A DNA stretch of 64,000 nucleotides from Mucilaginibacter ginsenosidivorans (GCF_007971025.1 NZ_CP042436.1:1860001-1924000), one strand, 5' to 3'. Positions 8,312-17,754 are shown, counted from the first letter of the stretch. A program made the numbers and translations. The notes: generated by a model from the letters alone, not told the origin.

Positions 8312-10012
8312 ATGGACGATTCAATTAAAAACACCTACGACGCTATCGTTATCGGTTCCGGCATCAGCGGCGGCTGGGCCGCAAAGGAACTGTGCGAACT
8401 TGGATTGAAAACCCTGGTGCTCGAACGCGGCCGGAACGTCGAACATATCAAAGATTATCCTACTGCCAACACCCCACCCTGGGATTTTAAACACCGGGGC
8501 CGGATGCCGTTATCGGTGATCAAGGAGAATCCATACATCAGCAAAGCTGCCGGTTACGGCGAGGATAACGCGCATTTTTTTATAAAAGATAAAGATCATC
8601 CCTATATCCAGGAAAAGCCTTTTGAATGGATTCGCGGCTACCAGGTTGGGGGTAAATCGCTTACCTGGGGGCGTGCCTGCCAGCGCTGGAGCAAATACGA
8701 ATTTACAAACCCCGAAAAATTTGGCTATGGCATAGCCTGGCCGATAGGGTATGATGATGTGGCGCCCTGGTATTCGCACGTGGAGCAATTTATAGGCGTT
8801 TGCGGCAACAAGGATGGTATCGAGGCCATGCCCGATGGAGAGTTTCTGCCGCCGTTCGAAATGAATTGTGTGCAGGAAGTGGTCAGCAAAAAGATACACG
8901 AGAATTACCCCGACCGCCACCTGGTACATGCACGCTGGGCGCACCTGACAAAACCCAATAAGATACATTTTGAACAGGGCCGGGTGAAGTGCCAGGCGCG
9001 CAATATGTGCATGCGGGGGTGCCCGTTTGGCGGCTATTTCAGTTCGAACAGTTCCACTTTACCCTGGGCAAAAAAGACCGGCAATTTGACTATCCGGCCT
9101 TTTTCGGTAGTGCATTCTGTGATTTATGACGAAAAGCTGGGCAAGGCTTCGGGTGTACGGGTGATCGATGCCAATACAAAAGAAGTTCTTGAATACAAAG
9201 CCAGGATCATTTTTTTGAATGCTTCGGCGCTCAATAGCAATTTGGTATTACTCAATTCTACCTCGTCCCGGTTCCCTAACGGTTTAGGCAATGATAACGG
9301 CCTGCTTGGCAAGTATGTTGCTTTTCAGAATTACCGCGCATCGGTGAGCGCTGAAATGGACGGCTTTTTGGATAAGTATTACTTCGGCCGCAACCCTACA
9401 GAGCTGATACTGGCTAACTACAAAAACCTGCATAAACACGAAACCGATTATTTTGGCGGATATACAACATTTATGGGCGCCTACCGCGATCCGCATCAAA
9501 CCGATGAAAGCGTTTCGCAGGTTGGCGCGGCGTATAAAGATTCGCTTACCGAACCCGGCGGCTGGAAGCTGTACATGTATATGCAGGGCGAAACCGTGCC
9601 GAAGGCGGCCAATCATGTCAGGTTGAGTAAGGACCAGAAAGACCAATGGGGTATCCCTTTGCTGATCACGTCGGTAGAATATGACGATAACGACGAACGC
9701 ATGATACAGGATTTCCTGAAAGAGACACGGGAAATGCTGGAGAAGGCCGGCTGTAAGAACATCGAAACGTACGAAAACAAACAGGCTCCCGGCCTGGATA
9801 TCCACGAAATGGGCGGCTGCCGCATGGGTAAAGATCCGGAAACGTCCCTGCTGAATAAATGGAATCAACTACATCTTTGTAAGAACGTTTTTGTGACCGA
9901 CGGGGCTTGCATGACCAGTACGGGCAACCAAAGCCCGTCCATACTTTATATGGCTCTGACAGCCAGGGCAGCAAATTTTGCAGCAGCAGAAATGAAAAAA
10001 GGAAATTTGTAA
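8312..10012 (+). CDS. GMC family oxidoreductase (second paralogue)
   Basis: A 566-aa paralogue of the enzyme at 3952-5646, same length class and collinear. The FAD motif GSGISGGWAAKEL, the CX5CX3C cluster, FGGYFSSNSSTLPWAK, HEMGGCRMG and GNQSPSILYM are all kept. Differences gather in the middle, around the substrate cavity (for example YTTFMGAYRDPHQTDE against LTFVYSNRGRQY), so the two may share a mechanism but not a substrate. No signal peptide. It follows the terminator at 8228 and so probably has its own promoter. A GH3 glucosidase follows 51 bp later. Confidence 0.88.
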   Translation: MDDSIKNTYDAIVIGSGISGGWAAKELCELGLKTLVLERGRNVEHIKDYPTANTPPWDFKHRGRMPLSVIKENPYISKAAGYGEDNAHFFIKDKDHPYIQEKPFEWIRGYQVGGKSLTWGRACQRWSKYEFTNPEKFGYGIAWPIGYDDVAPWYSHVEQFIGVCGNKDGIEAMPDGEFLPPFEMNCVQEVVSKKIHENYPDRHLVHARWAHLTKPNKIHFEQGRVKCQARNMCMRGCPFGGYFSSNSSTLPWAKKTGNLTIRPFSVVHSVIYDEKLGKASGVRVIDANTKEVLEYKARIIFLNASALNSNLVLLNSTSSRFPNGLGNDNGLLGKYVAFQNYRASVSAEMDGFLDKYYFGRNPTELILANYKNLHKHETDYFGGYTTFMGAYRDPHQTDESVSQVGAAYKDSLTEPGGWKLYMYMQGETVPKAANHVRLSKDQKDQWGIPLLITSVEYDDNDERMIQDFLKETREMLEKAGCKNIETYENKQAPGLDIHEMGGCRMGKDPETSLLNKWNQLHLCKNVFVTDGACMTSTGNQSPSILYMALTARAANFAAAEMKKGNL

Positions 10013-10063
10013 CTATATTTAACTGCTGTTCAAATATTTGTATATCCTAATTAAACTGCCTGG

Positions 10064-12313
10064 ATGATTAAAAATTTTACTAAAACAGGATGTATCCTGC
10101 TGTTACTGGCACTTGCTTTTGCCGGAAAAAGTGTTTCCGCACAGGACGACCCCATTGATAAGAAGGTAGATTCCGTCCTTTCCAAAATGACGCTCGACGA
10201 AAAGATCGGTCAGCTAAATCAATACAATGGCGATTGGGAAGCCACCGGTCCCGTTACCAAAGATGTGGGTAACAAGCTGGACGAGATACGCAAGGGCCGC
10301 GTTGGAGCCGTACTGAATATTATGGGCAGTGCGCACACCAAAATTTTCCAGGATGCAGCTATGCAATCGCGGATGAAGATACCCCTGCTGTTTGGGCAGG
10401 ACGTTATACATGGTTACCGCATAACTTTTCCTATCCCGCTGGCCGAGGCCTGCAGTTGGGACACCGATGCTATTGAAAAAGCAGAACGTATTGCTGCGAC
10501 AGAAGCGGCTGCGTCGGGCATAAACTGGACCTTTGCGCCGATGGTTGATATTGCGCGCGACCCGCGCTGGGGCCGTGTAATGGAGGGTGCCGGCGAGGAC
10601 CCTTATCTTGGCTCATTAATAGCTGCCGCCAGGGTTCGCGGTTTCCAGGGCAATGGTTTGGGAAATACCGATGCAGTAATGGCCTGCGCCAAACACTTTG
10701 CTGCTTACGGCGCCGCCATAGGCGGGCGCGATTACAATAGTGTGGATATGAGCCTGCATACCTTGTGGGAATATTACCTGCCACCTTTCAAGGCGGCTGC
10801 TGATGCAGGCGTGGCCACATTCATGAATTCGTTTAACGACCTGAACGGGACACCCGCCACCGGAAGCGTATACCTGCAGCGCGAGGTGCTGAAAAGAAAA
10901 TGGAACTTTAAAGGCTTTGTGGTCAGCGACTGGGGATCGATAGGCGAAATGATACCGCATGGATATGCAAAAGACAATGCGGAGGCTGCACTTATCGCGA
11001 TGACAGCCGGGAATGATATGGATATGGAAAGCCGGAGCTATATCAACAACCTGGCAAAACTGGTTGCTGATAACAAGGTCTCGTTTACGCTGATAGACGA
11101 CGCGGTGAGCAGGATATTAAGAAAGAAATTTGAAATGGGCCTTTTTGACGATCCTTACCGGTTTATCAACCCGGGGAGAGAAAAGTCGGCGCTCAACCTG
11201 CCGGAGAACCAGGACGCGGCAAAGGATATGGCACATAAGAGCATGGTGTTGCTTAAAAACGATCACCAGATCCTCCCCTTGTCAAAGCAGCTGAAAATCG
11301 TGGCGTTGATAGGCCCGCTGGTAAAGGCAAAAAAGGAGCTGAAGGGTTTCTGGTCGCTGGATGTGGACAAGAACGAGGATATCCCCTCGCTGATGGATGC
11401 CTTGCAAAAACAGAACCCGCAAACGCAATACCTGTTCTCGTATGGCTGTAATATCAACGATCAGTCTAAAGCCGGGTTTGCCGATGCCGTGGCTACAGCT
11501 CAGAAAGCGGAAGTCGTGATCATGGCGATGGGTGAGGCCCCCGACATGACGGGCGAAGCTAAAAGCAAGTCTAACATCCATTTACCCGGCGTACAGGAGG
11601 AATTGATAAAAGCCGTAGTGGAGACGGGAAAGCCGGTTGTTGTTATTTTGATGTCGGGCAGGCCGATGATATTTAACTGGACGGCCGATCACGCCCCGGC
11701 TATTTTATACGCATGGTGGCTGGGCAGCCAGGGTGGTAATGCCATGGCCGACGTGCTGTATGGCGCTTATAACCCTTCGGGGAAATTACCTATCACTTTT
11801 CCGCGGACCGAAGGGCAGATACCCATTTACTATAATCACCTGAATACAGGCCGGCCCGCTGCAAGTGATAATGATGTTAACTATAAATCCGCCTATATCG
11901 ATCTCCCTAACTCGCCTAAGTATGCTTTTGGGTATGGCCTCAGTTATACCCATTTCGACTACGTTGATGACGAGCCTTTTTATACCACTACCGCTATAAA
12001 GGATAATGAGAACCTTTCTATCTCTTTTACCTTAAAAAATACCGGAAAATACGCAGGCGAAGAAACCGTGCAATTATATATCCGCGATCTCGTGGCGCAG
12101 CCGTTGCGCCCTGTAAAAGAACTAAAGGATTTCAGGAAAGTTTACCTGCAGGCAGGCGAGAGCAGGCGCGTCAGTTTTAACATTACCCGCGATATGCTAT
12201 CGTTCTATAATGACAACCTGGAATATACCACCCAGCCAGGTGAGTTCCAGGTAATGATAGGCAGCGCATCGGATGATATCAGGCTGAAGCGCACGTTTGA
12301 ATTGACCAATTAA
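10064..12313 (+). CDS. Glycoside hydrolase family 3 (beta-glucosidase type)
   Basis: A 749-aa periplasmic enzyme with signal peptide (MIKNFTKTGCILLLLALAFAG...VSA). The GH3 N-terminal barrel begins KVDSVLSKMTLDEKIGQL. Substrate-binding motifs are FGQDVIHGYR, RDPRWGRVMEGAGEDP and CAKHFAAYGA. The catalytic nucleophile Asp is in FVVSDWGSIGE (about residue 289). A C-terminal GH3 domain and a fibronectin III-like tail (RPVKELKDFRKVYLQAGE) complete the BglX layout. It cleaves beta-glucosides or beta-xylosides in the periplasm. Position next to GMC dehydrogenases and beta-helix/GH43 genes supports breakdown of plant glycosides. Confidence 0.93.
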   Translation: MIKNFTKTGCILLLLALAFAGKSVSAQDDPIDKKVDSVLSKMTLDEKIGQLNQYNGDWEATGPVTKDVGNKLDEIRKGRVGAVLNIMGSAHTKIFQDAAMQSRMKIPLLFGQDVIHGYRITFPIPLAEACSWDTDAIEKAERIAATEAAASGINWTFAPMVDIARDPRWGRVMEGAGEDPYLGSLIAAARVRGFQGNGLGNTDAVMACAKHFAAYGAAIGGRDYNSVDMSLHTLWEYYLPPFKAAADAGVATFMNSFNDLNGTPATGSVYLQREVLKRKWNFKGFVVSDWGSIGEMIPHGYAKDNAEAALIAMTAGNDMDMESRSYINNLAKLVADNKVSFTLIDDAVSRILRKKFEMGLFDDPYRFINPGREKSALNLPENQDAAKDMAHKSMVLLKNDHQILPLSKQLKIVALIGPLVKAKKELKGFWSLDVDKNEDIPSLMDALQKQNPQTQYLFSYGCNINDQSKAGFADAVATAQKAEVVIMAMGEAPDMTGEAKSKSNIHLPGVQEELIKAVVETGKPVVVILMSGRPMIFNWTADHAPAILYAWWLGSQGGNAMADVLYGAYNPSGKLPITFPRTEGQIPIYYNHLNTGRPAASDNDVNYKSAYIDLPNSPKYAFGYGLSYTHFDYVDDEPFYTTTAIKDNENLSISFTLKNTGKYAGEETVQLYIRDLVAQPLRPVKELKDFRKVYLQAGESRRVSFNITRDMLSFYNDNLEYTTQPGEFQVMIGSASDDIRLKRTFELTN

Positions 12314-12379
12314 TTTGCCATATTGCATTATAAACCATCCCGGCCACCGTTTTCGCGGTACGGACCTAATTGATTGTTA

Positions 12380-13897
12380 ATGCATCGCAAACGTGTTTTT
12401 TGCATAGTGTGCTTCATTGCGAATATTGCATTGCTGGCAATTAGTGCCGCGTTTGGGCAAGCCCATCATGGCAGGGCCTGGTATGTGGACAATAAAGGCA
12501 GCGACGCCGCGACTGGCACAAAGGGAAAGCCATTCAAAACCATGGCCCGTGCCAATTCCATCAACCTGAATGCAGGCGATACACTTTACTTCCGCTCCGG
12601 TCAAATTTTTAAAGGAACCCTTGAATTAAAGACCGGCGTAAACGGTACAAAAAACCAGCCCGTAGTAATTACGTCTTTTGGCGAAGGCCGGGCAATTATT
12701 GACTCAAAAGACAGTTCGGCCATCCGGCTTTATAAAAGCAACTTTGTTAAACTGGAGCAGTTGTCGCTAAAAGGCAGCGGCCGCAAAACGGGGAATGTAA
12801 AGGATGGCCTGGCGGTGATCAATTGCAAAAATATCGAAGTAAGTGTGCTGGACATTTCAGGGTTCCAGAAATCAGGACTGCTTATCTATTCATCTCAAAA
12901 TGTCGTTGCAAAAAATGTATTCGTGCATGATAATGGCTCAGCCGGCATTACTGTTGAAGCGCCTTACCAAACACGCGAGAGCCACAACATCAAAATACTG
13001 AACTGCCGTGCCGAAAATAATCCCGGCGACCCAACTAACCTCACCAATCATAGCGGTAATGGCATTGTGGTGGGCGATTGCCGCAAGGTGTTGATAGACC
13101 ATTGTACCGCAACCAACAACGGTTGGGATATGCCGCGTATAGGTAACGGTCCGGTTGGCATATGGGCCTATGAAGCAGATAGTGTGGTTATACAGCATTG
13201 CTTATCATACAAAAATAAAACTTCAAAAGGAGGCGCGGACGGCGGCGGTTTCGACCTGGATGGCGGGGTGACCAACTCCATTGTTCAGTACAATATGTCC
13301 TATGGCAACCAGGGCAGCGGTTATTGCATATTCCAGTATTGGGGGGCAAGCCCCTGGCACGATAATATTTTCCGGTATAACATCAGTGAGAATGATGGCA
13401 CGGTTTCCGATTCTCAAGCCGGGCTTTATGTGTGGAACAGTTCGGACGATGAAAAGCAATTTCATGATTGCGAGGTTTACGGCAATATAATTTACAATTC
13501 AAAGGTGGCAGCTCTTTGCTTTTCGGAAAAGAGTGAAAGCAAAGGTATCAGGTTTAAGTATAATGTGTTTGTAGGGAAAGATTCTTTGATCAAAGGAAAG
13601 GACAAGATCGGCGATGCGAAATACCAGGGCAATAACTGGTGGAGCATTGAAAAAGGCTTTCACATGAATGATATCAACGGTTTTGAAGAATGGAGGCAAA
13701 AATGTGTTGGAGCCTGGGGTAATGCGGATGCGGTAATCCCGGAAATGAACGTCAACCCAGCGTTTAAAAATGCAGGGAGAACAATCATAACTTCAGCCAG
13801 CCAATTGAAAAATTTTGATGACTATAAATTATCCGGGAACTCAGCATTTGTGGAAAGCATAGTTTACAAGCTGGGGATAGGAAATATTAAATTGTAA
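12380..13897 (+). CDS. Right-handed parallel beta-helix protein (pectate lyase-like)
   Basis: The ATG at 12380 gives a signal peptide (MHRKRVFCIVCFIANIALLAISAAFGQA). WYVDNKGSDAATGTKGKPF opens a DUF1565/pectate-lyase-3-like segment, followed by about twelve turns of a right-handed beta-helix. The turns show repeated N-x-V/I and 'HDNG-SAGI', 'NHSGNGIVV', 'NNGWD' asparagine-ladder motifs. Such 500-aa proteins in glycan clusters are polysaccharide lyases or hydrolases (GH28/PL-like), but I cannot identify catalytic residues with confidence. The GH43-like gene starts 4 bp after its stop, so the two are co-transcribed. Confidence 0.8.
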   Translation: MHRKRVFCIVCFIANIALLAISAAFGQAHHGRAWYVDNKGSDAATGTKGKPFKTMARANSINLNAGDTLYFRSGQIFKGTLELKTGVNGTKNQPVVITSFGEGRAIIDSKDSSAIRLYKSNFVKLEQLSLKGSGRKTGNVKDGLAVINCKNIEVSVLDISGFQKSGLLIYSSQNVVAKNVFVHDNGSAGITVEAPYQTRESHNIKILNCRAENNPGDPTNLTNHSGNGIVVGDCRKVLIDHCTATNNGWDMPRIGNGPVGIWAYEADSVVIQHCLSYKNKTSKGGADGGGFDLDGGVTNSIVQYNMSYGNQGSGYCIFQYWGASPWHDNIFRYNISENDGTVSDSQAGLYVWNSSDDEKQFHDCEVYGNIIYNSKVAALCFSEKSESKGIRFKYNVFVGKDSLIKGKDKIGDAKYQGNNWWSIEKGFHMNDINGFEEWRQKCVGAWGNADAVIPEMNVNPAFKNAGRTIITSASQLKNFDDYKLSGNSAFVESIVYKLGIGNIKL

Positions 13898-13901
13898 CGT
13901 C

Positions 13902-14882
13902 ATGAAAATTAAAAGGTACTTGTTGTTCATTTTAATAATAGCGGGCCAGGTTATCGGCGTTGCTGCCCAAACCGTTAAAGGACCGATCAAAGACGACTCG
14001 GGCAACCCAGTGAACGCGCATGGCGCAGGCGTGCTTTTTCATAATGGTACCTACTACCTTTTCGGCGAGATAAAAAAAGGCAAAACCTGGTTGGTACCCG
14101 GTCAGCAATGGGAGGATTACCGTGTGCCTGCCGGCGGGGTTTCCTGTTATTCGTCCAAAGATCTGAAAAACTGGAAATACGAAGGCGTGGCACTGGCCCC
14201 TGTGAAGGGTGACCCTTCAAACGACCTGGACACGAGCCGGGTTATCGAACGGCCAAAGGTGATCTATAATGAAAAGACCAAAAAGTTTGTAATGTGGATG
14301 CACATCGACAAAAAGGATTATTCCTATTCACAATCGGGCGTGGCGGTAAGCGACAAACCTGCCGGACCTTACCGGTACTTGTATAGCATTAAACCCAATG
14401 TGCAGATGTCGCGCGATATGACACTGTTTAAGGATGAAGATGGCAAAGCATATCTCATTTATTCGTCCGAACAAAACTTTACCATGCAGGTTTGCCTGCT
14501 AAGCGACGATTATAAACGGCCGACCAAAACTTTCACACGCATATTGATCGGAAAAAAACGAGAGGCTCCTGCCTTATTCAAAAACGGTGGTAAGTACTAC
14601 CTCATTACTTCAGCTTGTTCCGGCTGGTCGCCGAATGCGGCTATGTATGCTGTGGCCGATAACCCCATGGGGCCATACAAGGAATATGGCAACCCTTGCA
14701 AAGGGCCTGGCGCCGCTACCACTTACGAGGCACAAAGCACCTTCGTGCTGCCCATTAAGGATAAGCCGGGCAGCTATATTTTTATGGCTGATAGGTGGAA
14801 TAAACTCGACCTGGAAAAGTCGGATTATTTGTGGCTGCCTTTGACGGCGAGGAAAGGCAAGGTTGAAGTAAAGGGAAATTAG
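13902..14882 (+). CDS. Glycoside hydrolase family 43-like protein
   Basis: A five-bladed beta-propeller glycosidase with signal peptide (MKIKRYLLFILIIAGQVIGVAA). Blade motifs: NAHGAGVLFHNGTYYLFGE, GVSCYSSKDLKNWKYEG, RPKVIYNEKTKKFVMWMH, SRDMTLFKDEDGKAYLIYS and EAPALFKNGGKYYLITS. The catalytic base Asp usual at the first blade is replaced by an NAHG motif. That resembles the subfamily of GH43-like proteins with an INAHGG start, so activity may differ from arabinofuranosidase or xylosidase. It is translationally close to the beta-helix gene upstream; the next gene follows after 72 bp. Confidence 0.82.
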   Translation: MKIKRYLLFILIIAGQVIGVAAQTVKGPIKDDSGNPVNAHGAGVLFHNGTYYLFGEIKKGKTWLVPGQQWEDYRVPAGGVSCYSSKDLKNWKYEGVALAPVKGDPSNDLDTSRVIERPKVIYNEKTKKFVMWMHIDKKDYSYSQSGVAVSDKPAGPYRYLYSIKPNVQMSRDMTLFKDEDGKAYLIYSSEQNFTMQVCLLSDDYKRPTKTFTRILIGKKREAPALFKNGGKYYLITSACSGWSPNAAMYAVADNPMGPYKEYGNPCKGPGAATTYEAQSTFVLPIKDKPGSYIFMADRWNKLDLEKSDYLWLPLTARKGKVEVKGN

Positions 14883-14954
14883 CATGGCCGCGCAGTTGGA
14901 TTGGTATGCACAGGCAATTGGCGCTTTGTTGATAAAGAATAGTAAATTTATCGT

Positions 14955-16469
14955 ATGAGAAGATACCTGGTTATGGCATTGCTGGTGTGTTTCGGCATGC
15001 AGTCCTTTGCGCAAAAAAAAGCAGCCGCATATAAGATCACGCTCACCAAAGAGCAGTTAAAAGATAAAATAGTGGGCGGATGGGCCGGGCAAACCATTGC
15101 GGTAACTTTTGGCGGGCCATACGAATTTCGTTTCAACGGTACCTTTATACAGGATTACCAGCCCTTAACCTGGTACGACGGCTACCTGAAAAAGACCATG
15201 ATAGAAACCCCGGGCCTGTACGATGACCTGTATATGGACCTTACCTTTGTCGATGTTTTTGAAAAATATGGATTGGATGCCCCTGTCGATTCATTCGCCA
15301 ATGCCTTTGCCCATGCCGGGTATATGTTGTGGCATGCAAACCAGGCGGCAAGATATAACCTGCTTAATGGTATCAAGGCGCCTGCATCGGGCAATTGGCT
15401 GAACAATCCCCATGCTGACGATATTGATTACCAAATCGAATCGGACTTTGCGGGCTTGATGAGCCCTGGAATGCCCAACACAGCATCAAAGATCAGTGAT
15501 AAGATTGGCCACATCATGAATTATGGCGACGGCTGGTACGGCGGGGTGTTTATCGGCGCGATGTACACGCTGACATTTACGTCGAACGATATTAACCACA
15601 TCGTAAACGAGGCACTGAAAACCATTCCGCAAAACACCACTTATTATAAATGCATTAGAGATGTGATCAAATGGCACAAGCAGTACCCGGCCGACTGGCA
15701 TCAAACCTGGTTTGAACTGCAAAAGAAATGGTCGTCGGAAACCGGCTGCCCGGATGGCGTTTTCGCTGCTTTTGATATCGATTCCAAGATCAATTCAGCT
15801 TATGTTGTACTCGCCCTGCTATATGGAAATGGCGACTACACAAAAACGCTGGAGATAGCTACCCGCTGCGGACAGGATGCAGATTGCAACCCCTCCTCTG
15901 TTGGCGGTATTTTGGGTGCGATGCTTGGGTATAAGAAAATCCCTGCCTATTGGAAAATGGGTTTGAAGGATGCGGAATCGATCGATTTCAAATATACTAC
16001 CATGTCGCTGAACAAGGTTTACGAGATCGGATTTAAACATGCTTTACAAAACATCGAACGAAACGGCGGAAAAGTAAGCGGGGATAACGTGACTATTCTT
16101 ACGCAGGTTCCTAAAACGGTAAAGTGGGAGCAAGGGTTTGCGGGAATGCGCCCCTTTCAGAAAACCGAATTAAGAGAAGATATCAGCAGAAAGGAGGTGA
16201 GCTTTGAATTTTCCGGGACAGGTTTTGTGCTAAAGGGCGAAGCGGAAAAAGTTAAAGCCGATTCCCCTGATTACATTTTCGACGAAGAGGTATGGATCGA
16301 TGGCAAAAAAGCTGAAACAGCAAAACTGCCCACCAATTTTACCACGCGTCGCCAGGAATTATGCTGGAAATATCAATTGCCTGCCGGGCAGCATTCCGTT
16401 CGCGTTAAGGTGCTGAACCCAGATGCTGGCTACCGGCTAAATTCCTATGAGTATTTAACCTATAAATAA
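14955..16469 (+). CDS. ADP-ribosylglycohydrolase family protein (exported)
   Basis: Signal peptide MRRYLVMALLVCFGMQSFAQ, then an all-helical ADP-ribosylglycohydrolase (DraG/ARH) domain: KIVGGWAGQTIAVTFGG, DDLYMDLTFVDVFEKYG (metal-site Asp residues), YGDGWYGGVFIGAMYTL and RCGQDADCNPSSVGGILGA (C-terminal metal-binding Asp residues). A final 120-aa beta-rich segment (RKEVSFEFSGTGFVLKGEA... LPAGQHSVRVKVLNPD) looks like an appended jelly-roll or carbohydrate-binding domain. Exported members of this family sit in glycan clusters and probably cleave a glycosidic rather than an ADP-ribose bond. The real substrate is unknown. Confidence 0.82.
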   Translation: MRRYLVMALLVCFGMQSFAQKKAAAYKITLTKEQLKDKIVGGWAGQTIAVTFGGPYEFRFNGTFIQDYQPLTWYDGYLKKTMIETPGLYDDLYMDLTFVDVFEKYGLDAPVDSFANAFAHAGYMLWHANQAARYNLLNGIKAPASGNWLNNPHADDIDYQIESDFAGLMSPGMPNTASKISDKIGHIMNYGDGWYGGVFIGAMYTLTFTSNDINHIVNEALKTIPQNTTYYKCIRDVIKWHKQYPADWHQTWFELQKKWSSETGCPDGVFAAFDIDSKINSAYVVLALLYGNGDYTKTLEIATRCGQDADCNPSSVGGILGAMLGYKKIPAYWKMGLKDAESIDFKYTTMSLNKVYEIGFKHALQNIERNGGKVSGDNVTILTQVPKTVKWEQGFAGMRPFQKTELREDISRKEVSFEFSGTGFVLKGEAEKVKADSPDYIFDEEVWIDGKKAETAKLPTNFTTRRQELCWKYQLPAGQHSVRVKVLNPDAGYRLNSYEYLTYK

Positions 16470-16818
16470 TTTGCAGACCAGGATAGCCTGCGCTCCCTTC
16501 ACCTGGTACGCCCGGTTGCTTTTTTGACAGCACCAATTATCGGTTACCTTCCCGTTCGGTCATTCGATATCGGAAATATCTCCCGGGCATTCAGCGGTAC
16601 TCCTATTTTGTTTAACTAATGAGCTAAAACGGGAATGATCGTACCGTATTAATTTCTTATTGAGAAATATATTTCCTAATGTTTAATATTATTTTTTTGC
16701 TTAATGATTAAGAACCTTATATACGTAAATGACGTATAAGTAGTCAAAAAATATATATTACAGGGATATTATTATAAAAGGAAACCATTTACCATTAACC
16801 AAAACCACTCACAACACA
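16470..16818. other. AT-rich intergenic region
   Basis: Nearly 350 bp without a credible gene on either strand. The second half is strongly AT-rich with runs of A and T, in contrast to both neighbours. It contains the palindrome described at 16720. I see no terminator hairpin with a T tract and no tRNA. It probably holds the promoter of the following orphan gene. Confidence 0.6.
16720..16738. promoter_or_regulatory. Palindrome TATACGT-N5-ACGTATA, candidate operator
   Basis: Two perfect 7-bp arms around a 5-nt spacer lie 80 bp before the start codon of the 225-aa orphan gene. The size and symmetry suit a dimeric regulator; which one is unknown. Confidence 0.35.
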
Positions 16819-17496
16819 ATGGCAACCATTGCATCTCCACGAAATTTTTCATACTATCTCCGGAAGGGGTATCTTTTGTCGGATCTGACAAAAAAGATAT
16901 TTTCGGGGAACTATTATCACAGTAATACGTCCTACTATAAAACCTTATTGAGCCAGTATACAAACTTTTCGAACTACGTTGAAATATTCACAGGATCAAC
17001 AAAATTAAGCACGGTTCATACCGGTATTAACATTCAGCAGGGCATACTTGGCGCCAACGCAAGGGCCGTAACCAGTAAATACGGAAAACCTGATTTCATT
17101 TTTGCAGAAAAAAACCTGTCCATTTATGTTTACAAGTGGAGGTTCAATGGCCTTAAAACCCGCTGCGAAGTACATATGTATAATGATAAGGTATTTTTAG
17201 TGAACTATGTTTACAATCAGTTGGCAAAACACGAGCGTGATTATATTGTAAACACTATTGCCGGCAAATACCTGGAAAAGTACACTAACCAGGTAAACCT
17301 GATGCATAGTAAAATAAGCGACAATAATAACAATGTCCTGATGATCGACGACTTTTTGATGGGGTTGAAAGTCACTTACCTAAGCACCAGCGAATCGGAT
17401 TGGTACGAGAGAATGATCGCCGAAATAAATGAAAAAAAAGCCAGGTACGAGCAAAAAATTAAAACCGGCGAAAGGAGATTATATAACAAATTATAA
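16819..17496 (+). CDS. Hypothetical protein, unrecognised family
   Basis: A 225-aa soluble protein without signal peptide or membrane helix, rich in Asn, Tyr and Lys. The middle segment (QGILGANARAVTSKYGKPDFIFAEKNLSIYVYKWRFNG) looks like an alpha/beta sensory or chaperone-like fold. The C-terminus is a charged helix (MIAEINEKKARYEQKIKTGERRL). I cannot name a family. The AT-rich upstream region and amino-acid bias differ from the neighbouring sugar genes, so the gene may be a recent acquisition. It lies alone, followed by the tRNA-Ser promoter. Confidence 0.6.
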   Translation: MATIASPRNFSYYLRKGYLLSDLTKKIFSGNYYHSNTSYYKTLLSQYTNFSNYVEIFTGSTKLSTVHTGINIQQGILGANARAVTSKYGKPDFIFAEKNLSIYVYKWRFNGLKTRCEVHMYNDKVFLVNYVYNQLAKHERDYIVNTIAGKYLEKYTNQVNLMHSKISDNNNNVLMIDDFLMGLKVTYLSTSESDWYERMIAEINEKKARYEQKIKTGERRLYNKL

Positions 17497-17621
17497 GCTG
17501 CCGATCATTTTATACAATACAAACGTCATTTGCTCCCCGGCAGATGGCGTTTTTTGTTACGGTCCCGGCAGACGCCCAGATCGCTTTAATGCCAACGTAA
17601 AAACAAAGTAGAGGAATCGTA

Positions 17622-17651
17622 TTGTCCTAACCGGCAAATATCTTACCTTTG
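17622..17651 (+). promoter_or_regulatory. Promoter of tRNA-Ser (TTG-N19-TACCTTTG)
   Basis: TTG at 17622-17624 and TACCTTTG at 17644-17651 match the Bacteroidota -33/-7 promoter with a 19-bp spacer. Transcription would start a few bases before the tRNA at 17665. Confidence 0.65.
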
Positions 17652-17664
17652 CAATCCGAATTCC

Positions 17665-17752
17665 GGAGAGGTGTCTGAGTGGTCGAAAGAGCACGCCTGG
17701 AAAGTGTGTATACCTCAAAAGGGTATCGAGGGTTCGAATCCCTCCCTCTCCG
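17665..17752 (+). tRNA. tRNA-Ser (anticodon GGA)
   Basis: An 88-nt class II tRNA. Acceptor stem GGAGAGG pairs with CCTCTCC (17745-17751), discriminator G. The anticodon stem CACGC/GTGTG carries the loop CTGGAAA with anticodon GGA. A long variable arm (TATACC...GGGTA) is diagnostic for serine. The T arm is GAGGG-TTCGAAT-CCCTC. The 3' CCA is not encoded. It reads UCC/UCU codons. A terminator follows within 20 bp. Confidence 0.95.
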
Positions 17753-17753
17753 C
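17743..17753 (+). repeat. Direct repeat copy 1 (tRNA-Ser 3' end)
   Basis: TCCCTCTCCGC at the 3' end of the tRNA is repeated exactly at 17913-17923, 170 bp downstream; in both places it is followed by (T/A)AAAC. This is the arrangement left by site-specific integration at a tRNA 3' end (attL/attR), but there is no integrase in between. Confidence 0.5.
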
Positions 17754-17754
17754 T

